NCBI GenBank assembly: GCA_022457155.1
Contig: JAJGOT010000051.1
Span: 1,332,501-1,396,500 of the forward strand
Source: Cladopsammia gracilis
Taxonomy: Eukaryota > Cnidaria > Anthozoa > Scleractinia > Dendrophylliidae
Reading direction: 5' to 3'
Length of the DNA: 64,000 nt
Shown here: piece after piece, positions 35,901 through 50,200 of the stretch
Layout: every line of letters begins with the position of its first letter
How positions within the stretch are numbered: position 1 is the first letter of the stretch
Notes under the pieces: generated by a model
The model's input: only the letters and a program-made list of their open reading frames with translations
Database searches by the model: none
What the model was told of the DNA's origin: nothing
Made by a program: the position numbers and the translations under genes

Positions 35901-38900
35901 ATTAGACGTTTTCTGAAATAAATTGAACATGTTTGCTGGGGCTTTATCATTATTTCAGTAATATCATACATTAATGTTGATACAGACTCAGAATAAAGAA
36001 AAGTTATTGGAAGCACATTAGCTTCGAGAAATAAAGGAATTGCATGGTCATGCCAGTCTGCGAAGTACAGCAAACGAAGAGCTCTTTTCTGAAGAATTAG
36101 AATTTTGTTAAGATAGGTCTTGCATGCCTGACCCCAGGCAGCAAGACCATAGGTTAAATAAGGATGAATTAGTGACTTCTAGATATTCAGTAGTATTGGT
36201 CGAGGTACAGAGTGGCGTAGCTTTGCAATTAACCCAACATTTTTACTAATGTTTGTATCAATAGAATCAATGTGGTATTTCCAAGAGAGATTCTGATCAA
36301 TAAGAACGCTCAAGTATTTTATGTAAACTTTAGATTCGAGATTAACAAATTTATTCTTTTCATTATCAAACATGAAAAGTTTTGGTTGGTAAGCAAGTCG
36401 CTTTAATTTGATAAGGACGAAAAATTACAAAGTTGGATTTGTCAATATTAAGAGTTAGTTTATTGGCTGTCAGCCAGTTATAAAGGTTTTGTAGCTCATT
36501 GTTGACTGCTGACTCAAGATCTTTCAGATTTTTGTCCACATACAGAATGTTTGTGTCGTCTGCAAAGAGGTAAAACCTAAATTTATTCGAGCATCTGTGA
36601 ATATCGTTGACATATACCAAGAAAAGCAGTGGTCCAAGAATTGATCCACATCTAACGACAGCTTTATCGGATATATGATGGCCTACTTGCGTTCTTTGTG
36701 TACGATTTTTGAGATATGAGGAGAACCAATCATTAATTATTCCACGAAAGCCATAGAGCTTATCAAGCAAAATATCATGATCGACGGTGTCAAAGGCTTT
36801 TTTTAAGATCAATAAATACTCCACAAGATATCAATCGCTGATTCATGTTAGTCTGTATATCATTAACAATGTCCAGTATTGCGTGTTGGGTTGAATGTCT
36901 CTTAATTACGAAAGCCGTTCTGCGAGGAATACAAAAGTTCGTGTTTCTTTATACAGTTCGTCAATCTGTTGTAAATTATTTTCTCAAATACTCAATTGAA
37001 ATTTGAAAGTAAAGAAATAGGTCTGTAGTTGTTTGCATCCGTATCATCATCATTCTTAAATACTGGGGCAACTTTGAGCTTTGATGGATAAGTCCCTAAT
37101 CTGATAGATGTATTGAAGTATCTCTGTAAGAACAGGAGCTATGACGGCACTTGAACATTTTAGTAATTTGGTAGGTGAGGAGTATAAACCATAGAATTTA
37201 TCATTCGGTACAAGTAATATTTCTGACCATAATTGTTCGGGTAACTTTGACATATGCAGTCCAAGAATTGTATTTCTTTATCTTTTTGTCTAAGCTTTAC
37301 AACTGAATCTCCCTAAGCGACCACCCAAAATACAAAGCCAAGGTCGTCGCTTACGAGAGGTCAGACAACCGGGGCTTTTAACCATGAACCTATAGTAATC
37401 TCAATGTACAACACCTATCAGTGCAAAATATTATATCACATTGAAGTTTTGATGAAAGGGACAAAATGTTTGTTTTATTGGACTTGTACTGCAACACGTT
37501 ATTACTCATACGCAAAGCGCAATGAGTTAAAAAATGCTCTTCGTTTTTTTATTATCGTTTTGTTTCACGATTTTGCATGCATATTTATGCACGCATATTT
37601 TAAATTGTGCACTTCCGGTTCATTGCTTTGCCATTTACACTTCCTGTTTAGTGACTTCCGGCTACTCTCACTTCCGATAAAACAGTGTTACTGAAGTGTC
37701 ACGACAGCGTCTCCTAAAACCCTACTTACATTACTAATGTTCACGACAGGTATATATAAGACTTAGACGAATCACTGGCTTCATTGTGGTACAGTAAAAA
37801 CTTGGAAGGACTTTTTCTATTCTTTTAGCGATAGTTTTAGTGAGAATTTCATAGTCAGTTTTTAGGAGTGAAATGGGCCTTAGATTGTCGAGAATCCTTT
37901 TGTCTTTTCTCTTTTTGGGAATGAGCGAGATTATTCCACGTCTTTGGCTAATAGATAATGTGCTTTGTTGAAAAGCGTAGTTCAACCCATTGACGCCCGC
38001 GACTGTTTTCGTTTTTGAGTGATTTTCTGTATATAAACGATCCATAGGATTTCGTGACTCCATATTTGGGGTTACCATTGAAAGAGTTGCTGTTCCAAAA
38101 CACTGAAGGCTCGAGTTTACCGGAAACGTCATTGTGACGTTGTCATTTTGCTTCGTTCGTTCTCAATAAAGGCTTCAATATCATGTATCTACGATTTTTG
38201 GTAAGTTCTCAGCCATTTTTCATCTTTAGTAGCTGCCTGATGAGCATCATTAAGTTTGAAGGTAGTTCAGAGTCCACTTTCTCAATGAAGCGAGTTAGGT
38301 GTTGTACTTCGTTTACGAATTTAGCTCGTTGCTCGTTGAACTGGACAATTTGCCGCAATGAAACGAAGTTGCTTTGGGACTTGACTCTGTACGGCATATT
38401 TTGGAAGTTGCGATTACTGAAGAATACAACAAGCGCGAAATTTCGGCGGTGGGTTGGAGTGGCTGTGGACTTAGTATAAATATGAAATGTGTGAGGAAAG
38501 AAACGAACGCTGTCAAAAATTGTGGCTGTTTCCCAGCATGCATTGCGGTGGTGATATTGAAAATTGAGGCAAGGTCAGTATGCATTAGAACGAGAAGCTG
38601 TAGCTCGGCCCGAGCAACGAATAAGAGCAAAAACATTCACTGCTAAGCTAGGACTAGGACTGAATTTTGCTGTGAATGTTGACTTTTGGGTTTGCCATGA
38701 TGATTTGAATAAAAAAACTAAAGGCAAAAACGTGATTTTTGTTGTTTTTCTATGACGTTAAAAACGGTCATTTTTGTTATTGTCCAAATTCAAACGCTGA
38801 TGTTCTGCAAAAATCGCTAACTTTTTTGTGTTTTTTGGGTATCTCAATTTGAAGGACTTTCTAGTCAATGCTCTCAACTGATAGTGAAGGCAATGGTCGC

Positions 38901-39266
38901 GCGATTGAGAAAGTTGAATTTTTTTAAAGCGGTGGAGTAATGTACGGCCGGTTTTGGCCGGCACGGCTGTCAATGGGTGAAGCTAGCAAGCAAATCATCA
39001 ATAATTTCAGGCCAGAAAAAGAGGTAGAATTCAACCGGGAGACCATCAGTACCAGGAGTTATACTGTTGCTAAAGTCCAATAGTGCTTTAACACATTCGG
39101 CTTTTGAGATTAACCCTTCACACGAATTTTTTTCTGCTACATTAAGCGGTGTGATATTTTCTTGTTTAATAAAGGGAGAATTTTTAAACTTATTATGATG
39201 TTATGATACGGCTTAATTGAAAATCATTTTTTATTATTGATGAATGTAATACCGTATTAAAATAAA

Positions 39267-39302
<36 letters not shown>

Positions 39303-42300
39303 ACACATGCAAGAGCTCGCCAATACCGGAAGTCAACTGGTTTATTCCCTCCCTAATGGAATTATCAAAGCGACTCTGGTTGAGGCAGTGACTTTAATTT
39401 GTATCTCAAGTTTTAATTTAGATATTTAACTTTGACATATACAATCCAAGAATTGTATTTCTTTTTCTTTTTGTCTAGGAGCTGTTAACGGATCAGTTGT
39501 TAACGGACAAGAAGTTGGTAAGTAAGTGATCAGTTAACGCGTCGAAGTCTTGAAACAATACAAGCTTACGGTTGAATCTCCCTAAGCGACCACCCAAAAT
39601 GCAAAGCCAAGGTCGTCGCTTACGGGAGGTGGTCGCTTACGAGAGGTCAGACAACAGGGGCTTTTAACTACGAACCTATAGTAATCTCAATGTACAAAAC
39701 ACCTATCAGTGCAAAACATTATATCACATTGAAGTTTTGATGAAAGGGACGAAATGTTTGTTTTATTGGACTTGTACTGCAACACGTTATTACTCATGCG
39801 CAAAGCGCAATGAGTTAAAAAATGCCCATCCTTTTTCTTTTTTTCTTTTCATTATTGTAAATATTATTTTTGTGTCACGATTTTGCATGCAAATTTATGC
39901 ACGCATATTTTAAATTGTGCGCTTTCGGTTCATAGCTTCCTGTTTAGTGACTTCCAGCTGCTCTCACTTCCGATAAAACAGCATTACTGAACTGTCACGA
40001 CAGCGTCTCCTACAACCCTACTTACATTACTAATGTTCACGTTAGACATATATAACACTCAGAAGAATCACTGGCGTGATTGTGGTACAGCCTTCATTTA
40101 CAAAACATTTAATAGTAAAGTGATTTGCAGGAACGACGACTGAATGAAAGGAGTAACTCTTCTCCATGTCGGACATCTTCTTATCATGTTTAACCCTATC
40201 CAGACCAGGCTTTTTTTGACCATCTGGGACCGGGGGTGGGGGGGGGGGGGGGGGCTCCAGAAGCTCCCCGCCATGTAACTTTGAAACCGCCTATGCTATT
40301 GCCACCAAGTTTACACAGGATAATGTTGTCATGAATTCTAGTAACTACAGATACTTTGGTGTCATAATGACGTAACGTGAAGTCATTATGACGTCACATA
40401 GTCGATTTTATTGGCTAAAACAGTCTCAATATTTTTATCAATTTTGATAAAAGTATTATGTTTACTAACACTGTTGGTGTTGTTTACAATAACAATGACG
40501 TCATTATGACGTCATATACAATGAAATAACCAACTGAAACGTTCTATAAGGCATATCTCTGAAACAAACGGTAGCGTTCATACCATACTTTCACATATTG
40601 ATGCAGGAGTAAAAGTTAATGAATTCGTAAACTTTGTTGCTATGGTAACAGCATGTGACGTCATAGAAGTGATGTGTACATTTTCTTAAAAAGTGGAACA
40701 GTTAACTTTGCAAATTATGGCTTTTCATGCATGCACTCGCGACAACACAAAAAGCTTTCTCAAGTGAAAAGGACATTTTTGTGATATTTTGACAATAAAT
40801 GTTAAGAGAAAATGGAAAAACACAGACAGGTAATATATTAGAAATAAAATTCCCATTTTATTGTCCGCCATCTTGGATCCGTCATCTTGAATTAGCCCAA
40901 ACGTGTTCATTTAGGTAAAAAACACCGACAAACAATGCAACTGGACTGCTAAAGCTCAGTTTATTGTGGGCAAATGTTGAAAATTACAGAGAGAAACGAC
41001 TTTTAGTAAAACTTCGATCCGCCATCCCGGATTTTGACATTTCATATTCCACATTTTCCTAAAATTACCGTTAATTAACCTTAATTACTAAACAATTATA
41101 CATAATTTGATTAATTATCGTTAAATTAAGTGGAAACTATTAATTCAATAAGAAAACTTTGAAATAATCTTGATTAAAGCGAAAAATGCTAATTTTGTAA
41201 AACATAGGTGTCAAAAAGCGGTTGCTATGGAAACGTCAATGTTGGTGAACAAAGGACGGTAACGTGAAACCAAATTTGGTGGTCATTGCTTCGACCGTTT
41301 TGAAACGACACAACTGCAAAGTTCGAGCGTGCTCCAAAAGCCCCCCCCCCCCCCCCCCCTCCGGTCTGGATAGAATATATCATAAAAATTTCTTACGCAT
41401 GCGCAGTTTCACGTTGATCTGACTTGGAAAAGACCACTTAAAAGGCGATTGAAGAATGTACGTATGGTCTCCAGAAAACTGTATACCAAAGGATAATAAC
41501 AACACTAAAATTCAATTCGCCATCGTTGAATGTGGTCGCGGTCACTTACTAAAGGTTAAAAGCAATAAAATCAGAAAACGGCAAACTGATCCTTACGGCA
41601 AGGCGATGAAGAAGTAAATAAAAGAATAAAACAAAATTTATATATATATTAAAACGAATCTGCCCAAAAAGCAATAGATGGGGAGGCAGCGTGGTCGAGT
41701 GGTCTGGGCGCCGCATTTGAAACCTGGAGGTCCCGGGTTCAAGTCCCGCTCTGACCGCTAGCTGGAGTTGTTTCACGGTAGACCCGAGTTCAACTCCTTG
41801 GCCACGCTAGTAAAATAGCCAACTGGTCTGCCTCCTATCAGTTGGGATTTTTAACATGTTATCTTAATCTTTATCATAAACAACATTTACATTTACAAAC
41901 ATTTAAATTTACATAGAAAAATTCAAATCACCAGCGCTGACAGTGGTCGCGGCCACTACGAGAGGTGGTCGTTTACGGGAGGTGTGGAGTATCGTGATGT
42001 GACTGGGCGAAATTTAGTATTTGGAGGTTCGACTGTATTGTAAAATTATCTATATAAAGAATGTCTGTTTTAAGGACAAAACATGTTTTATACAAATTAT
42101 ATTTTGGAATAGGAGTTGTTAATGGAGAAGTTGCTGCCAGACAAGTAGCTGGTAAGTAAGTGATCAGTTAAGGTGTCGTGGTCATGAAACCATATACATT
42201 ATTTTGATTGTATTGTATTATATTGTATTGTAAATGAATAATTTTTGTTTAACGATAAAACATGTCTCATAAAAACGAAGTCATACGTACACACAGGTCT

Positions 42301-44175
42301 TGACTTTGATGTTTTTGGTTTTGATGTTTTCTGGTTTCTTTGATGAAAAGGTAGTTGAGTATGCAGAGTTTTAAAGAGCAAAGTTTCCTCTAAAGGACGC
42401 ATAAATTGCTTTGGCAGCTGATGAAACATATTTAGCTTTAGCAGCCTCTGTAGAGTGTAGGCGCGCTGTGGCCTAGTGGTTAGCCCGCTGGATTTGAACC
42501 TTAATCGGTGGTTGTTCCATTAGACAAGAAAATTTACTCTATATTGCCTCTCTCCACCCAGATGTATAAATCGGTACCAACGAACAAAATCCCGGGGGGG
42601 GGGGGAGGTTACCTTGTGATGAATCTGAGAATCCCATCCAGAAGAGAGTAGTAATACTCTCAGTAGCTTGATGCTACAGAGACTCCCATGAAGGCTTTAC
42701 CTTACCTATATATTTATGAATTTGGTTTAACAAACAGTTAATGATGCGCGTGGTTACATAAATGTTAACCCAAAACAGACACGAGCTGGCTTTGTTTACT
42801 ACGAATGCTTCAAAAACTCTCTTGGTTTTTTTTTTTAATAAAATAACGCAAACAATATTATATATCATGATATATCCGTATCTTAATCGTAGACGGCTAT
42901 CCAAACAAACTTTCCGTTGAAAGTCCAAATTCAGTAAATATATTTTATAAGTGCCTTTGTTTTGCAGAAAGTGCATGCGAAAAAGGCATCGATCTGGGGA
43001 TTATAGTGGACAGGTCAAAAAGCGTCGGAAAGCAAAACTACATAAAAGTGAAGGAAGCCTTGAAGAGTTTCGTGGACAACTTTAACATCACCCCGGAGGC
43101 AACTCACACTTCTCTCATCTTGTATGCTGATGTGGCAAAACACTTGTATAACCTGAGTGATTCGGCATACCACAGCAATGAAGCCGTCAAGAGAAAAATC
43201 GATTCTGTTTCAAACAAGCTTATCTACGCCACACGAACAGATTTGGCACTGATGAAGGCACATGATGAGTTGTTCAATCACGGACACGATAGGAAAAGAA
43301 ATCCGAATGTACTTGTGGTATTTACCGATGGAAAAACTGCTTCGTCTTCAGCACCCTACAGTGAGACAGTTCCACCTCTTGAGGTAGGACGCTCATGTCA
43401 GTCAGCTGATTTACTGCTTAACTAGAAAGCAGCTCAATTTAAAACATGACGAAAAGCAACAAATTGCAACTGCCAATGCACATTCGACAGTTCGACATTC
43501 GTTAATCTTAGTAAGTCACCACCATTACTCTGTCCATCAAGTCGTGAACTCATTTGCCGTTTAGGAAAAATGTTAACGATAAAGAAACCGACTTAACTTC
43601 CAACTACTGGTTGACAATATGTATATAAATAAATAAACAATATATAGATTGCTTCAATTGTTCTATGAGTGCTCTATGCACAGATATGCAGAGCAAAATA
43701 CAAATGTAAGGGCGGAAAGTTGTAACTCGAGTTTCACGCACTAAGCGATCAACCGATCAACCGATGACTCTGATGATTGCATAGTGCGTGAAACTCGAAT
43801 TACAACTTTCCGATCTTACATTTGTATACAATTAACAAAAACGTTTCTGTTTCGGTGGTGGGAATGTTCATAAATGAATAAATGTCCAGAATATTCAGTG
43901 GAACATAATCGATGTCTACCGGTAACACCGGAATACGTGCGATTAATGATGAAATCTTTCACCAGAGGTTAGAAACCGAGTATAATAATTCAAACAGACA
44001 TTATTTTTACTAAGGAATTTTAATGTTAGTGTAAAACTGTAAATATTTTAGAAATTAGTTATTAGACTTTTTTTTAGTTCTTCTTACTTTTAAGTTCTTA
44101 GTTTAGGTGTCACCAATTAGCTCAATTAAAAAATTGATTTAGAAAGTTTTCTGATACATGAATAAAGTTGATTGA

Positions 44176-44213
<38 letters not shown>

Positions 44214-47200
44214 AAAACGCGTTATCTTGCAAGAGAAGATCACTTACGAGAGAGGTTGCCACCATATCTATTTATCTACTTTTTATATCTTTGTGTCTAT
44301 CTTTTATTTTTGAAAAGGACAAAGGCGTAAATATTATTGCGGTTGGTATTGGCAAAGGAATTAAAAAATCAGAACTGGAACAAATTGCTGGGGAACGTGG
44401 CTCCGTGGTGCAGGTTGCAGATTTTGATGCCCTCGCTGGAAAACTGGACGACATAGTGGCTGAAGTCTGTGGTAAGTGTTGTCACCATTCTTCTTTATTT
44501 GAAGGATTGCTTCTTGCTTGCATTGTTACCCCTTTCACTTCCCAAAGAGGGCTTTGGTTACTTTTAGGGGTGCCGCGCGCTAAAATAGCGAATTTAATGT
44601 CGTGAAAGTGCGTCAGCAAATTACAAATTTAAGTTATAAAAGAACGAAATGACGCTCAAAAATTACTCAAACACAAACTGATGTCACATTTCGGACATGT
44701 GTAGTTGCTCTTTATTATTATTTTTTCTTTCAACCATGCAATTTCAGACTCGAGAGAAATTTTCTACGTTTAGAAACTCGAAATTCTCTCTCAAAATGAC
44801 AATTTTATTCGCCATATTCGCCATATTCGCCATATTCGCTATTTTAGCGCGCGCTAATACAGTATATTATATATAGCGCGACACCCCTAAAAGTAACCAA
44901 AGCTCAATAGAGCCCAAAATTAAAATTCAAGAAAATTCCAAAATTTCGCTTTGGCATGATATGCATACACTGAAATAGAAACAGGACCATTGAAAAGTAC
45001 CCCTGATGAGTTTTCAGTTGCATGTTCAAACTGTGTGGGTTCTTCCACAGTCAAAAACGTTAGAACCACATTACATGACTCAAGGTTTGACTCTGGGGAT
45101 GAGGGGGTAAAGAGTTAAGTTCCTGATTGACTGACTGATTGACTGATTGACTAACTGACTGACTGACTGATTGACTGTCTGACTAATTGACTGACTGACT
45201 GACTGATTGACTGACTGATTGATTGATTGACTGACTTACTGATTGACTGATTGATTGACTGACTGATTGACTGATTGATTGACTGACTGATTGACTGACT
45301 GATTGATTGACTGACTGACTGACTGACTGATTGACTGACTGATTGATTGATTGACTGACTGACTGACTGATTGCTTGATTGACTGACTGATTGACTGGCT
45401 GACTGATCAACTGACTGACTGACTGACTGATTGACTGACTCACTGACTGGATGATTGACTAACTGACGGACTGATTGATTGATTGATTGACTGTCTGATT
45501 GACTGACTGACTGACAACAACAACAACAACAACAACAATTTATTTACAAATAATAATAAAACAAATTATATTAGCAACCCGCAAATAACTAACTAACTAA
45601 CTAACTGACTAACTGACTGATTGACTGACTGATTGACTGACTGACTGACTGATTGACTGACTGACTGAGTGACTGAGTGACTGACTGACTGAGTGACTGA
45701 CTGACTGACTGACTGACTGACTGACTGACTGACTGTAACTGACTGACTGAGTGAGTGACTGATTGACTGACTGATCAATTGACTTACTTACTTACTGACT
45801 GACTGACTGACCGACCGACCATTATTTATGAGAAACCTGAACTTCTGTCATATATGACAAACTTTAACTTAAAAGCACAGGTTTTGTAAACAAACGCTAA
45901 ATATCACAGCAGCACCCGGAGAGCGTAGCCTGTAGAGGAAAATGGAATAGTTCTACACGGACTTAGGTACTTCCATTTCCTTGGGATAGCTTATTATTTA
46001 AATCGAAGAACATGGTGATGTAAAAAAAATACTAGAAAGCTAGCACAGCACAGTCATAAATTAAATACTTATACAAACTAAACGAAGAATATAGTATACA
46101 TTATACAATATCATTGATAATTAATGCAATGCTACATAATTACAATATGATATATATGTTGTAGTTAATTTTTTATTTCAGGTAATTTTTGTTTTTCCTT
46201 TGTTTTAAATTCATTAGCATATATTACCATACCCAAAAACAATGGAAAAATAAAAATTACCTGAGATAAAAATTAACTACAATATATATAACTCTATGAA
46301 ACAGGAACATTACTTAATTAATTAAATACTAGGTAAATATACAATAACTTGGTGGAAATTATTTTTTCAAGTACGGTTTTAAACGATAGGAAGCAGCAAG
46401 ATTTATTTTCTTTGATTGCGGTGTAGATATAAAATCGTGTCACTATAAATCAAAAATATAACGTACGAAAAAGGCGTTTCTCAGAGTGATGTGCATAGAT
46501 TTTATTTGCATTCGTTAGAGTTACCTTGGACTGACTTACTGTACTACTAACTGTTGTGTTTTCACCGTTATTCTTTGTCTGAATAATTGCTTTCTTGCTT
46601 TAGAAACATAAGGGATTGATTGACTGACAGACTGACTGCCTCACACACTGTAATAAGTGTTCACCGTTCTTCCTTGTTTAAATTATTGCTTTCTTATTCC
46701 TATATTAATTGATTGATAAACTTACTAACTAGTTAAAAAATATAATATGAATTATAATCATGTGTTTGGTCTTTCTGTCTGATTTTTTTCAACATTTTTC
46801 TAGTTATAAACGGTGGTTACACACGTTGGTCTGAATGGTCAGAATGCACTGTTACTTGTGGCAATGGAACCAGAATGCGTTCCAGAAACTGTACAAACCC
46901 GGAACCAATGGGAGGAGGAACAAACTGCGATGAAATAGGACCGCCTGACGAACATGAGGCGTGCATACTTCCAGAATGTGATGAATGTAAGTATGTCAGG
47001 GTGTGTTCTAAGTCATGGTTCTGTTGGTGGTAGGTGCGGTGGTGGAGGTGAAAGTCTTATTTAAGAATAAATAAATGTAATATTGTATTGGCGAAGAAAT
47101 ATGTGTTAATTTGGGCTAATGGTGGTTGTTGTGTGGAAGTGTTATTATTTAAAATAATTTCGACTTAGAAATTTATTTTTAACTAACTCGTTTTTTGTAA

Positions 47201-50200
47201 AACCTTTTCACGTCTGATGAAAGGTTTTGTCTCAGTTCAGATGATCCTGTCGTTGGACGGTGGCGTTAAAACGGCCAATGTAACGGGAATTTATTGTCAT
47301 TTGAAAAAGCCAAAAATATTTTGTATTAACAGAAACCGAACATTTATAGTCCAGGGCCGGGTTGTTCAAGCGCGGTTAAGCTAACCCAAGGTTAGCATCA
47401 ATTTTGATTACAGTTAAATAATTAATCAAAGTAGGCTAGAACGGGCCATGACTTTTTCGTGTTACAAGAGTTGGTTGATTTCTAAAATTATTTCGTTGAT
47501 AAATTAATAAGTAAATGTATTGACCAGAAACGCTCAAAATCCCCGCGACTCTACCCGTTTAAGACGTTTTCCCTGGTCTCCTATACTTTCTCACGGAGTT
47601 TCCGATGTTATGGTCTTTTCCCTTTATGGTTAATTTATTTATTGCCCTTGGCTGAAAGAGTTACGACAATACGACAATATTACCATTACGAAGGCTAAAA
47701 ACTTCTATTTTCAAAGAAAAAGCTTAGTAACTCTGTTAATAAAAGAAGACTTGTGTCTGTTGGTGGGTAACACTCGTGCGTAATTTAAAGTTATACAAGT
47801 GTTCGGCTGGTTTTCATAGGAAACGCTTGCAGGGATGATTTTCTGACCCTAGATCGCATTACGCCTTGTAATACGCATTTGAAGATGTGCATAGAATTTG
47901 TACTATGTAGCAAAATGGGTTACTAATAATTAAGGAACTGTCAATATTTGACGCATGTCATTTATGATTTATGATTCTGCCCCAGGCCCGAACCTATCCT
48001 GGCCTTTGTATGATGACATTCTCATCTTGATGAATACTATGCCGATTATCTTTACATATACTTGAAGATATTACATATTAACCAGTTTGGCAATTTCTTC
48101 ATTTCAGCAATTGACGGAGGCTATTCTCGATGGACTACTTGGACCCAGTGTAGCAAAACCTGTGGTGGAGGAATGCAGATAAGAGTCCGAGCCTGCACTA
48201 ACCCAGCACCGTATCGCGATGGTAAAACATGTGACCACATTGGTGAACCGCAAGAAACAGTTGCGTGTAATACGAAACCATGTAAAGGTATGCAATGTAG
48301 ATAATCTTCATTCAGGCATGTAAAAATGTGAAATAATCATATATGTGAACACTTCGGATGAAATATCAGTGAAATTGATGATCCTCGTAGGAATTTTAGC
48401 TAATTAAGTTACTACAATGAAAAAAAAATCGGACGGATTGGAACCCATGATCTTGCGATTATCGGTTCAGCCCTATATCCACTTAACTATCGAGCCAGTT
48501 AGAGAGCTAACGAAGCATGCTTCCGTAGTTTTCGGATGAAATATCAGTGAAATTGATGATCCTCGTAGGAATTTTAGCTAATTAAGTTACTACAATGAAA
48601 AAAAAACCGGACGGATTGGAACCCATGATCTTGCGATTATCGGTTCAGCCCTATATCCACTTAACTATCGAGCCAGTTAGAGAGCTAACGAAGCATGCTT
48701 CCGTAGTTTACCCCATGATTGAACTGTAACTGTTATTTGCTTTTTATTATTGTTTTTGTATATAAGTTATGTGATTATTATTGTTGTTGTTTTAAGCCTG
48801 GTCCATCACCAAGGTGATCGTGCCATGGTTTGTGACGTAACCCATTGTTTTCGCTTCTTCCAAAACTGGCATACTCCCGGACTGATTATGCAATTATGTG
48901 TTGAAAGATAATGTAAATGAGGTTTTTCTCAATCAATATGCTGTTAAATCATTAGGGAGCTTAAGCAATGACGAGGCCAACGCCAAGGAAAACGTCAATT
49001 GAAAAAAGGATTCGTGCTATTTTAAACTACTTTGCAGTTGTTCCAGTTTGTTTAGTTTGTCTAATGTGACTGGATTGTCCAGGAGCTGAATTTGAAGGGA
49101 TGGCTTTCCGGTTCAAATGAAGAAAGGAAAATTAACCGTCGTGTGTTCACGTTCTCCACAAAACCTATGATTTGATCATTTGACATTGTTGTTTTGCAGG
49201 AAACGGCAAAGAAATGTACGAAAATGTAAAACGCACGTACAGAGGCATTGTTTTCGGTCATTAAACCTATTGTTTTGTGCCGTTCTCGCTGCCGTCGCCG
49301 TCGCGGTTGCTTAAGCTCCCTTGTTTCGGGTCTCGACGGGATTCCAACCTATCACCATTGCGATTCTGGTGGAAAGGCTTTAATACTGACCAGATGGCAG
49401 CTGAAAATCATACATATACAGATAAATCACAGGGAAAAGTGAATGCAAAGTTATAGTATTTCACTAAACCCTGGCAAGGGAAATATAGATAGATATGTAT
49501 ATCCAGTGCCACCATTCATTTAATTTAACTTCTTTTGTGCAATTTGCAGTACTGTCAGCACCATGTGACCAGGGCATTGACCTTGGCATCTTAATCGACC
49601 GTTCAAGAAGCATCTTGAAGAGAAACGTTGCGCGGCTTCTCAAAGTTTTCATGCCATCATTCCTCAGAAAATTCACAATTTCAAAGAGAAAGACCCATAT
49701 TGGTTTAGTAATGTATAGCAAGAACGGAGAACACATTGCCCCTTTTAACGGAAAAAATTCCAAATCTTGGAAAAGGGCGAAGGCTTTCATCGCAGGGCTT
49801 GACCCAACAACTTCTTATCAAACACGAACTGACAAAGGACTGATGATGGCGTACCATTCATTATTTACAAAGAGAAATGGCGACAGGAAAAGGAACCAAA
49901 ACGTCCTCATAACGTTCACGGATGGAAGGGCTTTTCCGAAAAGAAGCATAAGGCCTTTCTCGGAAACGGTGCCTCCACTTAAGGTAGGCCACCAGTCGTT
50001 TTACCATTTTAAGTTGTCTTTAAGGTTACTTAAGAGGCAAGCAAGGTGTCACCAGTTTTATTATCACTTGTGCTCGTGCGGTGAAAGTGTTAATAACCGT
50101 TGTTGCCTAGCAGGTGGGAATATGGATTGCAACTTAAAATATTGAAGCTAAATTTTGAAGTTCTTCCCTCCTGCCTTAGAAAATGACCCAAAACTGATTT

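Noticed and set aside
41689..41760. Functional tRNA-Leu
   Set aside because: A and B boxes are present but the anticodon arm and length do not fit; a SINE head explains the sequence and its tail.
45183..45778. Ser-Gln-Ser-Val repeat proteins on the minus strand
   Set aside because: Any frame of a CTGA/TTGA tetranucleotide array stays open; this is simple sequence, not a gene.
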